Source: a virus
Length of the DNA stretch: 52,534 nucleotides
Reading direction: 5' to 3' (one strand)
Virus record (IMG/VR): IMGVR_UViG_3300027972_000016
Coordinates: 1 to 52,534 of that record
How positions within the stretch are numbered: the first letter of the stretch is position 1; every line of letters starts with the position of its first letter. Position numbers and translations under genes: made by a program. Positions 17,110-24,078 of the stretch are shown piece by piece. The notes below the pieces were generated by a model, which was not told the DNA's origin, did no database searches, and worked only from the letters and a program-made list of their open reading frames with translations.

Positions 17110-18126
17110 ATGGAAAATTTTACAATGGTAGAAACTGGTAAAGGTGCTATCAAAAAAACAGCTATTGCTGTAAGACCTTATTTTGATAAAACTGCATCTA
17201 ACATGGGACTTGAGTCTTATGGTATGAGCATGTTTGATGGAATAAAACATAATGAACAACTTGCATGTTTAGATAACAATGGTGTAGTAAGATACATAAC
17301 CGGACTTAATGAATTTGCACCTGAAATTAAACTCCTTCCTACAGAAGAAAGAGAAGCTAGGATAAGAGAGATAAGAAATGCAATAGCTGAATTAGAAAAA
17401 GAATTAGTAGCTAATGTATTAGAAGTAGAAGATCCAATGTTCTGGAATAAAGTTAAGTTGTTACAACCTAACAATGCAGAGTTTTGGAATAAGATTACTA
17501 TTGGATGTGGTAATGAACCATTATATTTAAATCCAATTGATCCTTATGATAGAATTAAACTTTATGCAATTGAGGCCGGAGGGTTTTCAATAGTTGCAAA
17601 AAGTTATGAGGATGCAAGATCAAAAGCAGTTCCACCTAAATTTTATTTAGATAAGGAAGAAGAAACTGTAATGGTAAGAACTGAGTATAAAAAACTTAGA
17701 AATAAAGCTCTTGCAGAATTACAAAAATTATTTGATAAAAATAGTACTAAACTATTCTACATTGCAAAAGTTGTAGATATCAATAGTACACAATATAAAA
17801 AATCTACACCAAATGATGTTATCTATGAGAACATGGATAGATATATTAATGGTGAAGGAGGAGAGACTAACAAGGAAAGAGCAGCCAAATCATTTACGGA
17901 TGCAGCTAATTTAGACATGGAAGCATTAAAAATTAAGTCAATTGTTAGGGATTCTGTTTTTTTTAAGTATATTGTTAATAAGGCTGATGGTTATATATAT
18001 CATACTAAATCCGGAGCTATGCTTGGAAGAAATGTATCTGATGTAATAGAGCACTTGAAAAACCCTTTAAATGAGGATGTTTTAAAAGATCTTAACCAAG
18101 CTTGTGAAAAATATTGGAACTCTTAA
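17110..18126 (+). CDS. Conserved phage structural-region protein of unknown function
   Basis: 338 residues. A central helical, Glu/Arg-rich segment (TEEREARIREIRNAIAELEKEL, ~residues 78-99) is followed by two FWNK repeats (MFWNKVKLLQPNNAEFWNK, ~118) and an IEAGGFS segment (~155). The rest is mixed alpha/beta with a Lys-rich middle. It reads like a protein seen beside the capsid gene in other large phages of Bacteroidota, but I know no function for it. It is preceded by the repeated leader, suggesting strong translation. A head-completion or inner-capsid role is possible by position only. Confidence 0.6.
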   Translation: MENFTMVETGKGAIKKTAIAVRPYFDKTASNMGLESYGMSMFDGIKHNEQLACLDNNGVVRYITGLNEFAPEIKLLPTEEREARIREIRNAIAELEKELVANVLEVEDPMFWNKVKLLQPNNAEFWNKITIGCGNEPLYLNPIDPYDRIKLYAIEAGGFSIVAKSYEDARSKAVPPKFYLDKEEETVMVRTEYKKLRNKALAELQKLFDKNSTKLFYIAKVVDINSTQYKKSTPNDVIYENMDRYINGEGGETNKERAAKSFTDAANLDMEALKIKSIVRDSVFFKYIVNKADGYIYHTKSGAMLGRNVSDVIEHLKNPLNEDVLKDLNQACEKYWNS

Positions 18127-18138
18127 AACTAAAATAAA

Positions 18139-18324
18139 ATGGCAACTTACACTACAGGGAAAATTAAAAACCCAAATGCAAAAGTAACAAAACAAACAAC
18201 TCCTAAAGGTAGAGTTGGTGGAACATCTGTTGCACCAGGTAAAGAAGCAGTTAAATCTGCTAAACCAAAAGGAAGAGTTGGTGGAACTAGTACAGCACCT
18301 AAAAAAGCATCTCCTTCTAAATAA
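18139..18324 (+). CDS. Small basic protein with tandem RVGGTS repeats
   Basis: 61 residues, rich in Lys, Pro, Thr and Gly. The module PKGRVGGTS-x-AP occurs twice (residues ~22-35 and ~43-56), separated by a Lys/Ala linker. It has no hydrophobic core and is probably disordered and DNA- or protein-binding. Short basic proteins with this repeat occur near capsid genes of other large phages of Bacteroidota, from memory. It is the first member of the basic island, and its stop codon lies inside a terminator hairpin. Confidence 0.65.
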   Translation: MATYTTGKIKNPNAKVTKQTTPKGRVGGTSVAPGKEAVKSAKPKGRVGGTSTAPKKASPSK

Positions 18325-18341
18325 GGAGATGTTTTAATTTT
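18308..18341 (+). terminator. Terminator overlapping the stop codon of the preceding gene
   Basis: CATCTCCTT (18308-18316) and AAGGAGATG (18323-18331) are perfectly complementary around a 6-nt loop, followed by TTTTAATTTT. The gene's TAA (18322-18324) lies at the loop and descending arm, so a terminating ribosome would melt the hairpin. Confidence 0.75.
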
Positions 18342-18354
18342 AAATTTTATTATT

Positions 18355-18615
18355 ATGGCAAGACCTAAAAAAACAGTTGCTGAACCAAAGGTAAAAGCAT
18401 CTAAAGTAGAAAAAGCTCAAGTTAAAAAAGCTAAAGTTGAAGTTGAAGTAAAAGAAGAAACAATAGTTGAGAAAGTGGAAGAAGTAGTAGAGGCTGTTGC
18501 TGAAAAGATTCTTGAAGTTAACAAAGCTGTAGTAGCTGAAAAATCTTCACTTGAAAGTTTAAAAAATAAAATAGTTTCTAAAGCTAGATTTATTTTACAA
18601 ACAATCCGTGGTTAA
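18355..18615 (+). CDS. Small lysine/valine/glutamate-rich protein
   Basis: 86 residues. It starts MARPKKTVAEPKV and continues as a low-complexity Lys/Val/Glu helix (KVEVEVKEETIVEKVEEVVE). The last 25 residues are more ordered and basic (LESLKNKIVSKARFILQTIR). It reads as an amphipathic or coiled-coil protein with basic ends. No family is recognised. It begins after the 18308 terminator and is followed 12 nt later by a 49-residue basic gene. Confidence 0.55.
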   Translation: MARPKKTVAEPKVKASKVEKAQVKKAKVEVEVKEETIVEKVEEVVEAVAEKILEVNKAVVAEKSSLESLKNKIVSKARFILQTIRG

Positions 18616-18627
18616 TACTATATAACA

Positions 18628-18777
18628 ATGGCTAAGAAAATGATTAAAAGAGCAGATGGTAGTTATTCACAAAAAGGATTATGGGATAATATCCGTGCTA
18701 ATAAAGGATCAGGTAAAAAACCTACAGCAGAGATGCTGAAGCAAGAAAAGAAAATTAAATCTAAAACTAAAAAATAA
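18628..18777 (+). CDS. Very small basic protein
   Basis: 49 residues: MAKKMIKRADGSYSQKGLWDNIR, then ANKGSGKKPTAEMLKQEKK and a Lys-rich end. The 'KGLWDNI..NKGSGKKPTAEML' pattern looks like a small protein common to large phages of Bacteroidota, recalled rather than checked. It sits in a tight series of small genes (5 nt to the next ATG). The high lysine content suggests nucleic-acid contact; function unknown. Confidence 0.6.
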   Translation: MAKKMIKRADGSYSQKGLWDNIRANKGSGKKPTAEMLKQEKKIKSKTKK

Positions 18778-18782
18778 ATATT

Positions 18783-18947
18783 ATGAAAAAAGTAATTTTA
18801 ATTTTAAGTGTAATTGCATTAGCATCTTGTCATGCAGTAAGTGAAGGACCTCTTCCAGTAGCTGATTCTACTGCTGTTGATAGTTTAGTAATTGATACTT
18901 TAGTTGTTGTATCTGACTCAGTTAAAGTAGACTCTTTAAAAAAATAA
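18783..18947 (+). CDS. Tiny lipoprotein with type II signal peptide
   Basis: 54 residues. MKKVILILSVIALASC is a textbook lipoprotein signal: basic start, hydrophobic core and lipobox L-A-S-C with Cys16 as the lipidation site. The mature 39 residues are acidic with repeated '(V/I)DSL'-like units (AVDSLVIDTL, SVKVDSL), resembling short lipoproteins of Bacteroidota. No acidic export signal directly follows the Cys, so the final side of the membrane is uncertain. Possible roles are superinfection exclusion, blocking a receptor, or an outer-membrane spanin; its distance from the lysis cassette argues against spanin. It stands alone among basic head-region genes. Confidence 0.7.
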   Translation: MKKVILILSVIALASCHAVSEGPLPVADSTAVDSLVIDTLVVVSDSVKVDSLKK

Positions 18948-18949
18948 TT

Positions 18950-19240
18950 ATGGCACTTAAGAAAACATCTTCTAAGAAAGATTTACCTAAAGCACAAAAA
19001 GGTAAAAATGTTAACTTTAAAAGTTCTAATTATTGGGCTGATGATTATTCTTTAGATACTACTGGTTTAGCAAAAGGTAAATCAAACTATTATCCTTATG
19101 AAAGAAGTAATGGTACAAAAGGTGTTGTTACTACTAAAGAAGCTAAACAAATTGTAAAGGATGTTAAAAGCGGAAAATTACAAAAATCTGATTATTATAA
19201 AAAATCAGGTGGAGCAATAAAAACTAAAAAGAAAAAGTAA
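18950..19240 (+). CDS. Small basic protein
   Basis: 96 residues, Lys-rich at both ends (MALKKTSSKKDLPKAQKGK and KKSGGAIKTKKKK) with a Tyr-rich middle (YWADDY, NYYPYERSNGTKG). It includes one Ser-Gly-Gly near the C-terminus, similar to the GG dyads of the cargo proteins. Its TAA overlaps the next ATG (TAATG). It is probably a nucleic-acid-associated head protein by composition and position; this is not demonstrated. Confidence 0.6.
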   Translation: MALKKTSSKKDLPKAQKGKNVNFKSSNYWADDYSLDTTGLAKGKSNYYPYERSNGTKGVVTTKEAKQIVKDVKSGKLQKSDYYKKSGGAIKTKKKK

Positions 19241-19488
19241 TGGCAAAGACTCCAGCTTGGCAACGCAAAGAAGGCAAGGCTCCTTCTGGTGGTTTAAACG
19301 CAAAAGGTAGAGCTTCTTATAATAAAGAAACTGGTGGTAACTTAAAAGCTCCACAACCTGAAGGAGGTCCTAGAAAAAAATCTTTTTGTGCTAGAATGTC
19401 TGGTATGAAGAAGAAATTAACTAGTAGTAAAACAGCTAATGATCCTGATTCAAGGATTAATAAAGCTCTTAGAAAATGGAAGTGTTAA
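19240..19488 (+). CDS. Small basic protein resembling phage family DUF6321
   Basis: 82 residues. The distinctive order AWQRKEGKAPSGGLNAKGRA, then KKSFCARMSGMKKKLTS and DPDSRINKALRKWKC, closely matches a small conserved phage protein that I recall as DUF6321 (not verified here). It is basic, with a Gly-Gly and two conserved cysteines, and lacks hydrophobic segments. The family function is unknown; it is found mostly in phage structural regions. The start overlaps the previous stop as TAATG. Confidence 0.7.
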   Translation: MAKTPAWQRKEGKAPSGGLNAKGRASYNKETGGNLKAPQPEGGPRKKSFCARMSGMKKKLTSSKTANDPDSRINKALRKWKC

Positions 19489-19505
19489 TTTAAAATATAT
19501 ATATT

Positions 19506-19880
19506 ATGAAAAAGTGTATGAAATGTGGTGGTGCTAAAATGAAAAAAGGCGGTTCTACAATGAAAACAACTGTAGGATCTTCTACACCAAAAGGTCAAAT
19601 ATATGGTATTCCTAATGGTGGTCCAACAGGACCAAACTTACAAGGAATTGATACTATGAAAAAAGGTGGTTCTAAAGTAACTGCTGTTAAGGTTGGTTGC
19701 CCTCCAGGAACAGTTAGATCTGAATCAGGTGGATGTGTATCACAAAGACCAAGTCCTTTTTCTAAAATGAAAAAAGGTGGGTTTCCAGATTTAAATAAAG
19801 ATGGTAAAATTACCAAAGCTGATATCTTAAAAGGTAGAGGTGTTATTAAGAAAATGGGTGGTACAACTAAAAAGAAATAG
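19506..19880 (+). CDS. Basic protein with repeated KKGG motifs and an EF-hand-like loop
   Basis: 124 residues. Four K-K/M-G-G motifs occur (KMKKGGST near residue 16, TMKKGGSK, KMKKGGFP, KKMGGTT), plus CGG at the start. Between the third and fourth is DLNKDGKITKAD (residues 95-106), which satisfies the DxNxDGxIxxxD calcium-loop pattern of EF-hands and dockerins. The N-terminus has a CMKCGG pair. The protein looks like short modules joined by KKGG junctions. The same GG dyads recur in the giant cargo proteins at 39-46 kb, hinting at a common processing or assembly signal. Confidence 0.6.
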   Translation: MKKCMKCGGAKMKKGGSTMKTTVGSSTPKGQIYGIPNGGPTGPNLQGIDTMKKGGSKVTAVKVGCPPGTVRSESGGCVSQRPSPFSKMKKGGFPDLNKDGKITKADILKGRGVIKKMGGTTKKK

Positions 19881-19882
19881 TC

Positions 19883-20029
19883 ATGCCAGCTAAGAAAGAT
19901 AAAAAGTGGATACAAAAAGCAGTTAATCCTGAACACAAAGGATATTGTACTCCAATGACTAAACCTACTTGTACACCAAAACGCAAAGCTCTAGCTAAAA
20001 CTTTTAAAAAAATGGCTAAAAATAAATAA
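19883..20029 (+). CDS. Very small basic protein
   Basis: 48 residues: MPAKKDKKWIQKAVNPEHKG, then YCTPMTKPTCTPKRKALA and a Lys-rich end. The CTPMTK...CTPKRKAL segment with two cysteines is strikingly specific and looks like a conserved small phage protein, recalled rather than checked. It is 2 nt after the KKGG gene and 2 nt before the next, so it is part of the same message. Function is unknown. Confidence 0.6.
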   Translation: MPAKKDKKWIQKAVNPEHKGYCTPMTKPTCTPKRKALAKTFKKMAKNK

Positions 20030-20031
20030 TT

Positions 20032-20484
20032 ATGAAAAAAACAGATAAAGTTAATCCGTTAATAGCTTTTAGAAAAGCTAATGAAGCTAGACAAGCTGAA
20101 GTAAAAAAGTCAATAAAAAAATATCTGGATGGTGGAACACCTACTCCTTTTCAATCTTATATGAAAACTAAAGGAGCTAAAGCATCTGATACAACTGCTA
20201 CTGACCAAATAGCTGCCAAAGCAAAAGTAAAAGATAAACCTATTTTAAATAAAGCTTATGAATTAACTTATGGGCAAGATTTTAAAAATAGAGAAGTGGG
20301 AATGAAAAAAGAATACACACCAGATGGCCGTATAAAAATAAATGGTAAATTTCCTATTGATAATACAAGAGGAATGCATTCTGGATATTCTGATAAAACT
20401 AATGCATATAGAAAAGAATTTGAAAGTGATGTAGCAAAAAATAAAAAGACTGCTAAATCTAGTGCTGTAAAAAGAAAAAAATAA
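20032..20484 (+). CDS. Basic protein, last of the small basic island
   Basis: 150 residues. An Arg/Lys-rich helix (IAFRKANEARQAEVKKSIKKYLDGG) ends in Asp-Gly-Gly, the dyad seen in neighbouring and cargo proteins. A middle section is polar; the second half (MKKEYTPDGRIKINGKFPIDN) may be beta-structured, and the last ~15 residues are almost all Lys, Ser and Ala. No family is recognised. It lies just before the connector or ring protein gene. Confidence 0.55.
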   Translation: MKKTDKVNPLIAFRKANEARQAEVKKSIKKYLDGGTPTPFQSYMKTKGAKASDTTATDQIAAKAKVKDKPILNKAYELTYGQDFKNREVGMKKEYTPDGRIKINGKFPIDNTRGMHSGYSDKTNAYRKEFESDVAKNKKTAKSSAVKRKK

Positions 20485-20490
20485 TAGACT

Positions 20491-21189
20491 ATGTTAAACA
20501 GTGCAATTGAAATAAAAATGAAACAAAGGCTGAACAAATTGGACAGCCAAGATTATGACAACATTTATTGTTGGCAGATTGTTGAATCTTTTAATAAAGC
20601 TCAGGTAGAATGGGTTAGAAGACAATTGCATGGAACTAACATTGTTAAAGAAGGTGATGAGCAGTCTACAAGAAGGAAAGATGATTTACAAGCTTTATTA
20701 GTTACACAACCTATATCTGTTACAGATAAAGAATATTATTACAAAGGTAATCTACCTAGTAATTATTTACAATGGAAAAGAGTAGATGTGTATGCTAATA
20801 AAGGTTGTTGTGATAAAAGAAGAATGACTGTATATCTTGCAGAAGAAGGTAATCTTAATCAACTTCTCAGAGATAAATCTAAACAGCCAAACTTTGAATG
20901 GGCAGAAACATTTGTTACATTAATAGATAATACAATACATGTATATACTAATAATGAATTTGATATTGCTGAAACATCTTTAGTTTACTATAGACAGCCT
21001 GTAAAAATTCAAATAGAAAATTGTTCAGATCCTTACACGGGTGTTATTTCTACCTCAGATGTCCAATGTGAATTAAAAGATGATATAATAGAATTAATAA
21101 TAGATGAAGCTGTAGCAATACTTGCTGGAGATATTGAATCAGGAAATCAATACTCAAGGAATTCTGAAGGAGCTGAACGTAACAACTAA
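20491..21189 (+). CDS. Head-tail connector / ring protein
   Basis: 232 residues. The N-terminal helices (MKQRLNKLDSQDYDNIYCWQIVESFNKAQVEWVRRQLHG) are characteristic of a small structural protein of crAss-like and related phages. The middle is beta-rich (LQWKRVDVYA, RRMTVYLAEEGN, NTIHVYTNNEFD), and a C-terminal helix (LIIDEAVAILAGD) precedes a disordered tail. This outline resembles P22 gp4-like connector or ring proteins, which dock on the portal and lengthen the tail channel. Position after the head genes fits. The exact place in the ring stack cannot be read from sequence. Confidence 0.65.
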   Translation: MLNSAIEIKMKQRLNKLDSQDYDNIYCWQIVESFNKAQVEWVRRQLHGTNIVKEGDEQSTRRKDDLQALLVTQPISVTDKEYYYKGNLPSNYLQWKRVDVYANKGCCDKRRMTVYLAEEGNLNQLLRDKSKQPNFEWAETFVTLIDNTIHVYTNNEFDIAETSLVYYRQPVKIQIENCSDPYTGVISTSDVQCELKDDIIELIIDEAVAILAGDIESGNQYSRNSEGAERNN

Positions 21190-21197
21190 TATATAAA

Positions 21198-21716
21198 ATG
21201 GAATCTAAACCTAGAATGTTAAAAAGAAATTTTGAATCTGAAAAACCAATTAGCAGACCAGAATCTATAACTACTCAATCAAAAAATGAAGTTGTCAAAC
21301 CAGAGTCTGCATCAAATACAGGAATTGGCGGAAGCTCTTTAGATAATATGGTAGCAGCATGTGCATCAGACTTAATGAATGCAAGAACAAGTTTTCACAA
21401 ACTGCATCTTAAGATAACAGGAGAAGGTTCTTTTGCAGCACACAAAGCACTTAATGAATTATATGATGCATTACCTGATCATGCAGATTCATTATTAGAA
21501 GGATATCAAGGTGCTTCAGAAAAAATATTAAAATATTCTGAGGTTCCTCCAAGAACTTTAGATACTGTAGCTGATGGTATTTTTTATTTAAGAGATATTT
21601 ATGCTATGATAAATAAATTACAAGGTATGTTATCTTATTCTGAAATTGTAAATGAACTAGACAATGTGAAGTCTACACTTAATTCTGCAAAATATAAATT
21701 ACTTTTCTTAAAATAA
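21198..21716 (+). CDS. Dps/ferritin-like four-helix protein (DUF5856-like)
   Basis: 172 residues. After a disordered Ser/Lys-rich start, residues ~45-172 form a four-helix bundle. Helix 1 has NARTSFHKLHLKITGEGSF and helix 2 AAHKALNELYDALPDHADSLLE, an arrangement of His and acidic residues similar to Dps/ferritin-like proteins and to the phage family I recall as DUF5856 (unverified). Dps proteins bind iron and protect or compact DNA, but only part of the metal-site pattern (H near 67-70, D/E near 93-99) is visible. It lies between the connector and an abundant structural protein, so a virion role is possible. Confidence 0.55.
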   Translation: MESKPRMLKRNFESEKPISRPESITTQSKNEVVKPESASNTGIGGSSLDNMVAACASDLMNARTSFHKLHLKITGEGSFAAHKALNELYDALPDHADSLLEGYQGASEKILKYSEVPPRTLDTVADGIFYLRDIYAMINKLQGMLSYSEIVNELDNVKSTLNSAKYKLLFLK

Positions 21717-21735
21717 TTTTGAAAATTCAAAAACA

Positions 21736-21746
21736 TTTACTATATT
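21736..21746 (+). promoter_or_regulatory. Candidate promoter before the 544-residue structural gene
   Basis: TTTAC directly followed by TATATT, 37 nt before ATG 21784, in a 67-nt gap. It is followed by an A-rich leader (ACTAAAAACAAAAAAACA) like that of the capsid gene. Confidence 0.4.
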
Positions 21747-21783
21747 ATATAGTATTTATTTATTAACTAAAAACAAAAAAACA

Positions 21784-23418
21784 ATGAGTTATTTTAATCA
21801 TGCGTTTCAAAAGTCCTTTGTAGGAGTTAACGCGGCAAACCCAATGGGTCAAGGTTATACCCAATTAAACTTAGGTGTTCTTGGTACACCAGGAAACATT
21901 TTAGAAACTGGGCAGTATGCTTTTGTTAATGCAAAAACTTGGAAAGTTGTTGCTAAAACTGCTTATTCAAGTATAGGATGTTGTAATCTTATCCTAGCTT
22001 CAGGATCTCTTTATGCTAATGACAAAATTGGTCCATTCCACGGAGGATACAAAGAGTCTAATAAATCAAAAGAGATTAATCCTAAATATGTAAACAAATT
22101 TTATTTTGCTCCAGCTTGTGGTGCTCAAAGTAATGTTATACATGTTGGATATACTCCATACACTGATGACCAAGTATTAACAATTACTGCTCCTTTTACA
22201 AATGCTGGAGCTAATATTGCTGATGGTACTTATACTGATATCAATTTTGGTACTACTGGTACAGGAGTTGGTTTTAAAGCAACTTTAACTGTATCTGGTA
22301 ATGTTGTTACTACAATTACAATTACTAATGCAGGTACTGGTTATACAGCTAGTGATGCGCTTAATTTTATTGGAGTTGATGCTCCAGAAACAGCAGCTTT
22401 AGAATCTCAATTAATTGCTGATGATGGTACTATAGCTATAACATTCCCTGTATTTACTATTGCTACTGTAGGTGCAAAAGAAGGTTGTAAAAAAGATTTC
22501 TTATGTGGTGAAACTTATAACTTACGTTTAGATATTAAAGGTTCTCCTGCATTAAGATTCTTAAATCACAATGCTTACTTAACAGTTAGTGCTTACACTG
22601 GATGTTGTCCAGAAGGAACTATTGTTCCAGTTCCTGTTGATAGTACTTTGGTAATGATTGATTGGGCTTCTCAAATTGTTAACTCTCCATTAATCTCTCC
22701 ATTTGTATTACCAGTTGTTGTTGCTGAAGATAATTCATTATGGTATAAACCAGGTACTAATACTGCTGGATATGTTGCTCCTGTAGGTTACACTATTGGT
22801 GGTACTTGGGATTATTATGTATCTGCTGGTCACACAGTAGGTGAATATGCTGGTCTAGTATTATTTGGTGCTTATGTAGATACTAAATTTGGAGATTGTA
22901 CTTTCCAAGTATCTGATTTCTATGAAAAAGAACCTGTAAGACTTTATGCTTCTGAAACAGATTTAAATGGTGACCCATGTGCATTCAATGGTATATGTGT
23001 TGTTACTGAGTGTCAAGGTAGACAAGCTACTGGTTTAGGTGAAACTGTTTTGAGAGATGTTATTCTTTCTGAGCGTTACAACCAAAACTTCTTCCATTCT
23101 GATTTCAGGATCAGGGAGATTACTCAAGGTAACCAAATCCTAGAAGCTATCAGTAGAAATGCAAGTTATAACAAGTTCTACATTCAACATAATGTACCTC
23201 GTTTCAATAACCCAACTAGTACTTTTGATAATGATCAATATTTATTAGAAGTTATTGTTGCAAGTGATGTTACTCCAGAAAGTGGTGACGGTTTAGCTTT
23301 CACAACTTTTGTTCTTGGATGGTTAGAGGGTTGTAATTCATTCTGTGGTGGTTTAGAAACATTTGATTGTGTTACTGAATGTGAGCCAGTAGTTCCAATT
23401 GCAGCAGCAATACTTTAA
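21784..23418 (+). CDS. Abundant virion structural protein (second major structural protein)
   Basis: 544 residues, almost all beta-structure. The N-terminal ~100 residues (MSYFNHAFQKSF..., NDKIGPFHGGYKESNKSK) look conserved among related phages. Residues ~120-230 are an inserted Gly/Thr-rich domain (TNAGTGYTA). The C-terminal half contains NLRLDIKGSPALRFLNHNAYL and LRDVILSERYNQNFFHSDFR. Single-gene transcription (own promoter-like site, double stop, strong terminator), an A-rich leader and more C-ending codons near the 3' end all signal high expression. It could be a decoration or auxiliary capsid protein, a head fibre, a tail-tube-like protein, or even the capsid protein itself. I favour an abundant non-capsid component because 15410 follows the scaffold gene. 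Confidence 0.55.
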   Translation: MSYFNHAFQKSFVGVNAANPMGQGYTQLNLGVLGTPGNILETGQYAFVNAKTWKVVAKTAYSSIGCCNLILASGSLYANDKIGPFHGGYKESNKSKEINPKYVNKFYFAPACGAQSNVIHVGYTPYTDDQVLTITAPFTNAGANIADGTYTDINFGTTGTGVGFKATLTVSGNVVTTITITNAGTGYTASDALNFIGVDAPETAALESQLIADDGTIAITFPVFTIATVGAKEGCKKDFLCGETYNLRLDIKGSPALRFLNHNAYLTVSAYTGCCPEGTIVPVPVDSTLVMIDWASQIVNSPLISPFVLPVVVAEDNSLWYKPGTNTAGYVAPVGYTIGGTWDYYVSAGHTVGEYAGLVLFGAYVDTKFGDCTFQVSDFYEKEPVRLYASETDLNGDPCAFNGICVVTECQGRQATGLGETVLRDVILSERYNQNFFHSDFRIREITQGNQILEAISRNASYNKFYIQHNVPRFNNPTSTFDNDQYLLEVIVASDVTPESGDGLAFTTFVLGWLEGCNSFCGGLETFDCVTECEPVVPIAAAIL

Positions 23419-23440
23419 TAATACTTTAAAAATAACTATA

Positions 23441-23478
23441 AAGGAGAGTGAGAGTTTCAAACTCTTCTCTCCTTTTTT
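23441..23478 (+). terminator. Strong rho-independent terminator
   Basis: AAGGAGAG (23441-23448) pairs with CTCTCCTT (23467-23474). An inner AGAGT/ACTCT helix closes a 5-nt loop with a single bulge between, and six T follow. Its outer arm resembles the capsid-gene terminator. Confidence 0.88.
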
Positions 23479-23490
23479 ATTTAAATAGAT

Positions 23491-24060
23491 ATGGCAAATC
23501 ATGTATTAAGTTTAGAGATACCTACTGTATTAAATTCTTGTATTTTAAAGATATTAGATACAAGTGTTTATCAAACAAGTTCTCCTAGTATACCAATTGT
23601 ATGTCCAACATTATCTATAACTGCTCCAGGTTTTACAACTAGTGTAGAAATAGCTGGTACCAGGATGACAGATTTTGTTGATTACGGCCATATTACAATC
23701 ACAGCTTGTGATTTAGGTTTACAGTCAACAAATTGTGGAACATCTTACTATGATATACCAGATGGAATTTACATTGTTAAATACAGTGTATCTCCAAATA
23801 CTCAAGTATATGTAGAATATAACTATATGAGAATCACTAAAGCCCTGATCAGATATAATAAAATATTATGTGATGTTGATGTTGCTGCTTGTGATCCTCC
23901 TTACAAAATAAAAGAAAAGTTAGAAAGCTTAAGAATGATAAGAATGTATCTTGATGCTGCAAAAGCAAAAGTAGAATTTTGTCATGAGCCTCAAAAAGGT
24001 ATGAGTTTATATAACTATGCAATGAAACTTTTAAGTAAATTTGAGTGTTCAAATTGTTAA
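23491..24060 (+). CDS. Structural-region protein, beta-rich N-terminus and helical C-terminus
   Basis: 189 residues. The first ~120 are beta-rich with an Ig-like feel (VLSLEIPTVLNSCILKILDT, PGFTTSVEIAG, DGIYIVKYSVSPN). The remainder is helical (KIKEKLESLRMIRMYLDAAKAKVEFC) and ends CSNC. It has eight or more cysteines, like its downstream neighbours. No family is identified. It begins the cysteine-rich appendage block and is probably a virion protein. Confidence 0.55.
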   Translation: MANHVLSLEIPTVLNSCILKILDTSVYQTSSPSIPIVCPTLSITAPGFTTSVEIAGTRMTDFVDYGHITITACDLGLQSTNCGTSYYDIPDGIYIVKYSVSPNTQVYVEYNYMRITKALIRYNKILCDVDVAACDPPYKIKEKLESLRMIRMYLDAAKAKVEFCHEPQKGMSLYNYAMKLLSKFECSNC

Positions 24061-24062
24061 AC

Positions 24063-24077
24063 TTAAAAACCAACAAC
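24063..24077 (+). promoter_or_regulatory. Repeated 15-nt leader (copy 3)
   Basis: TTAAAAACCAACAAC, identical to 14099-14113 and 17093-17107, ending 1 nt before ATG 24079. There is no hairpin terminator or clear promoter between it and the preceding gene, so here it acts inside an operon, pointing to translation rather than transcription. Confidence 0.6.
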
Positions 24078-24078
24078 T

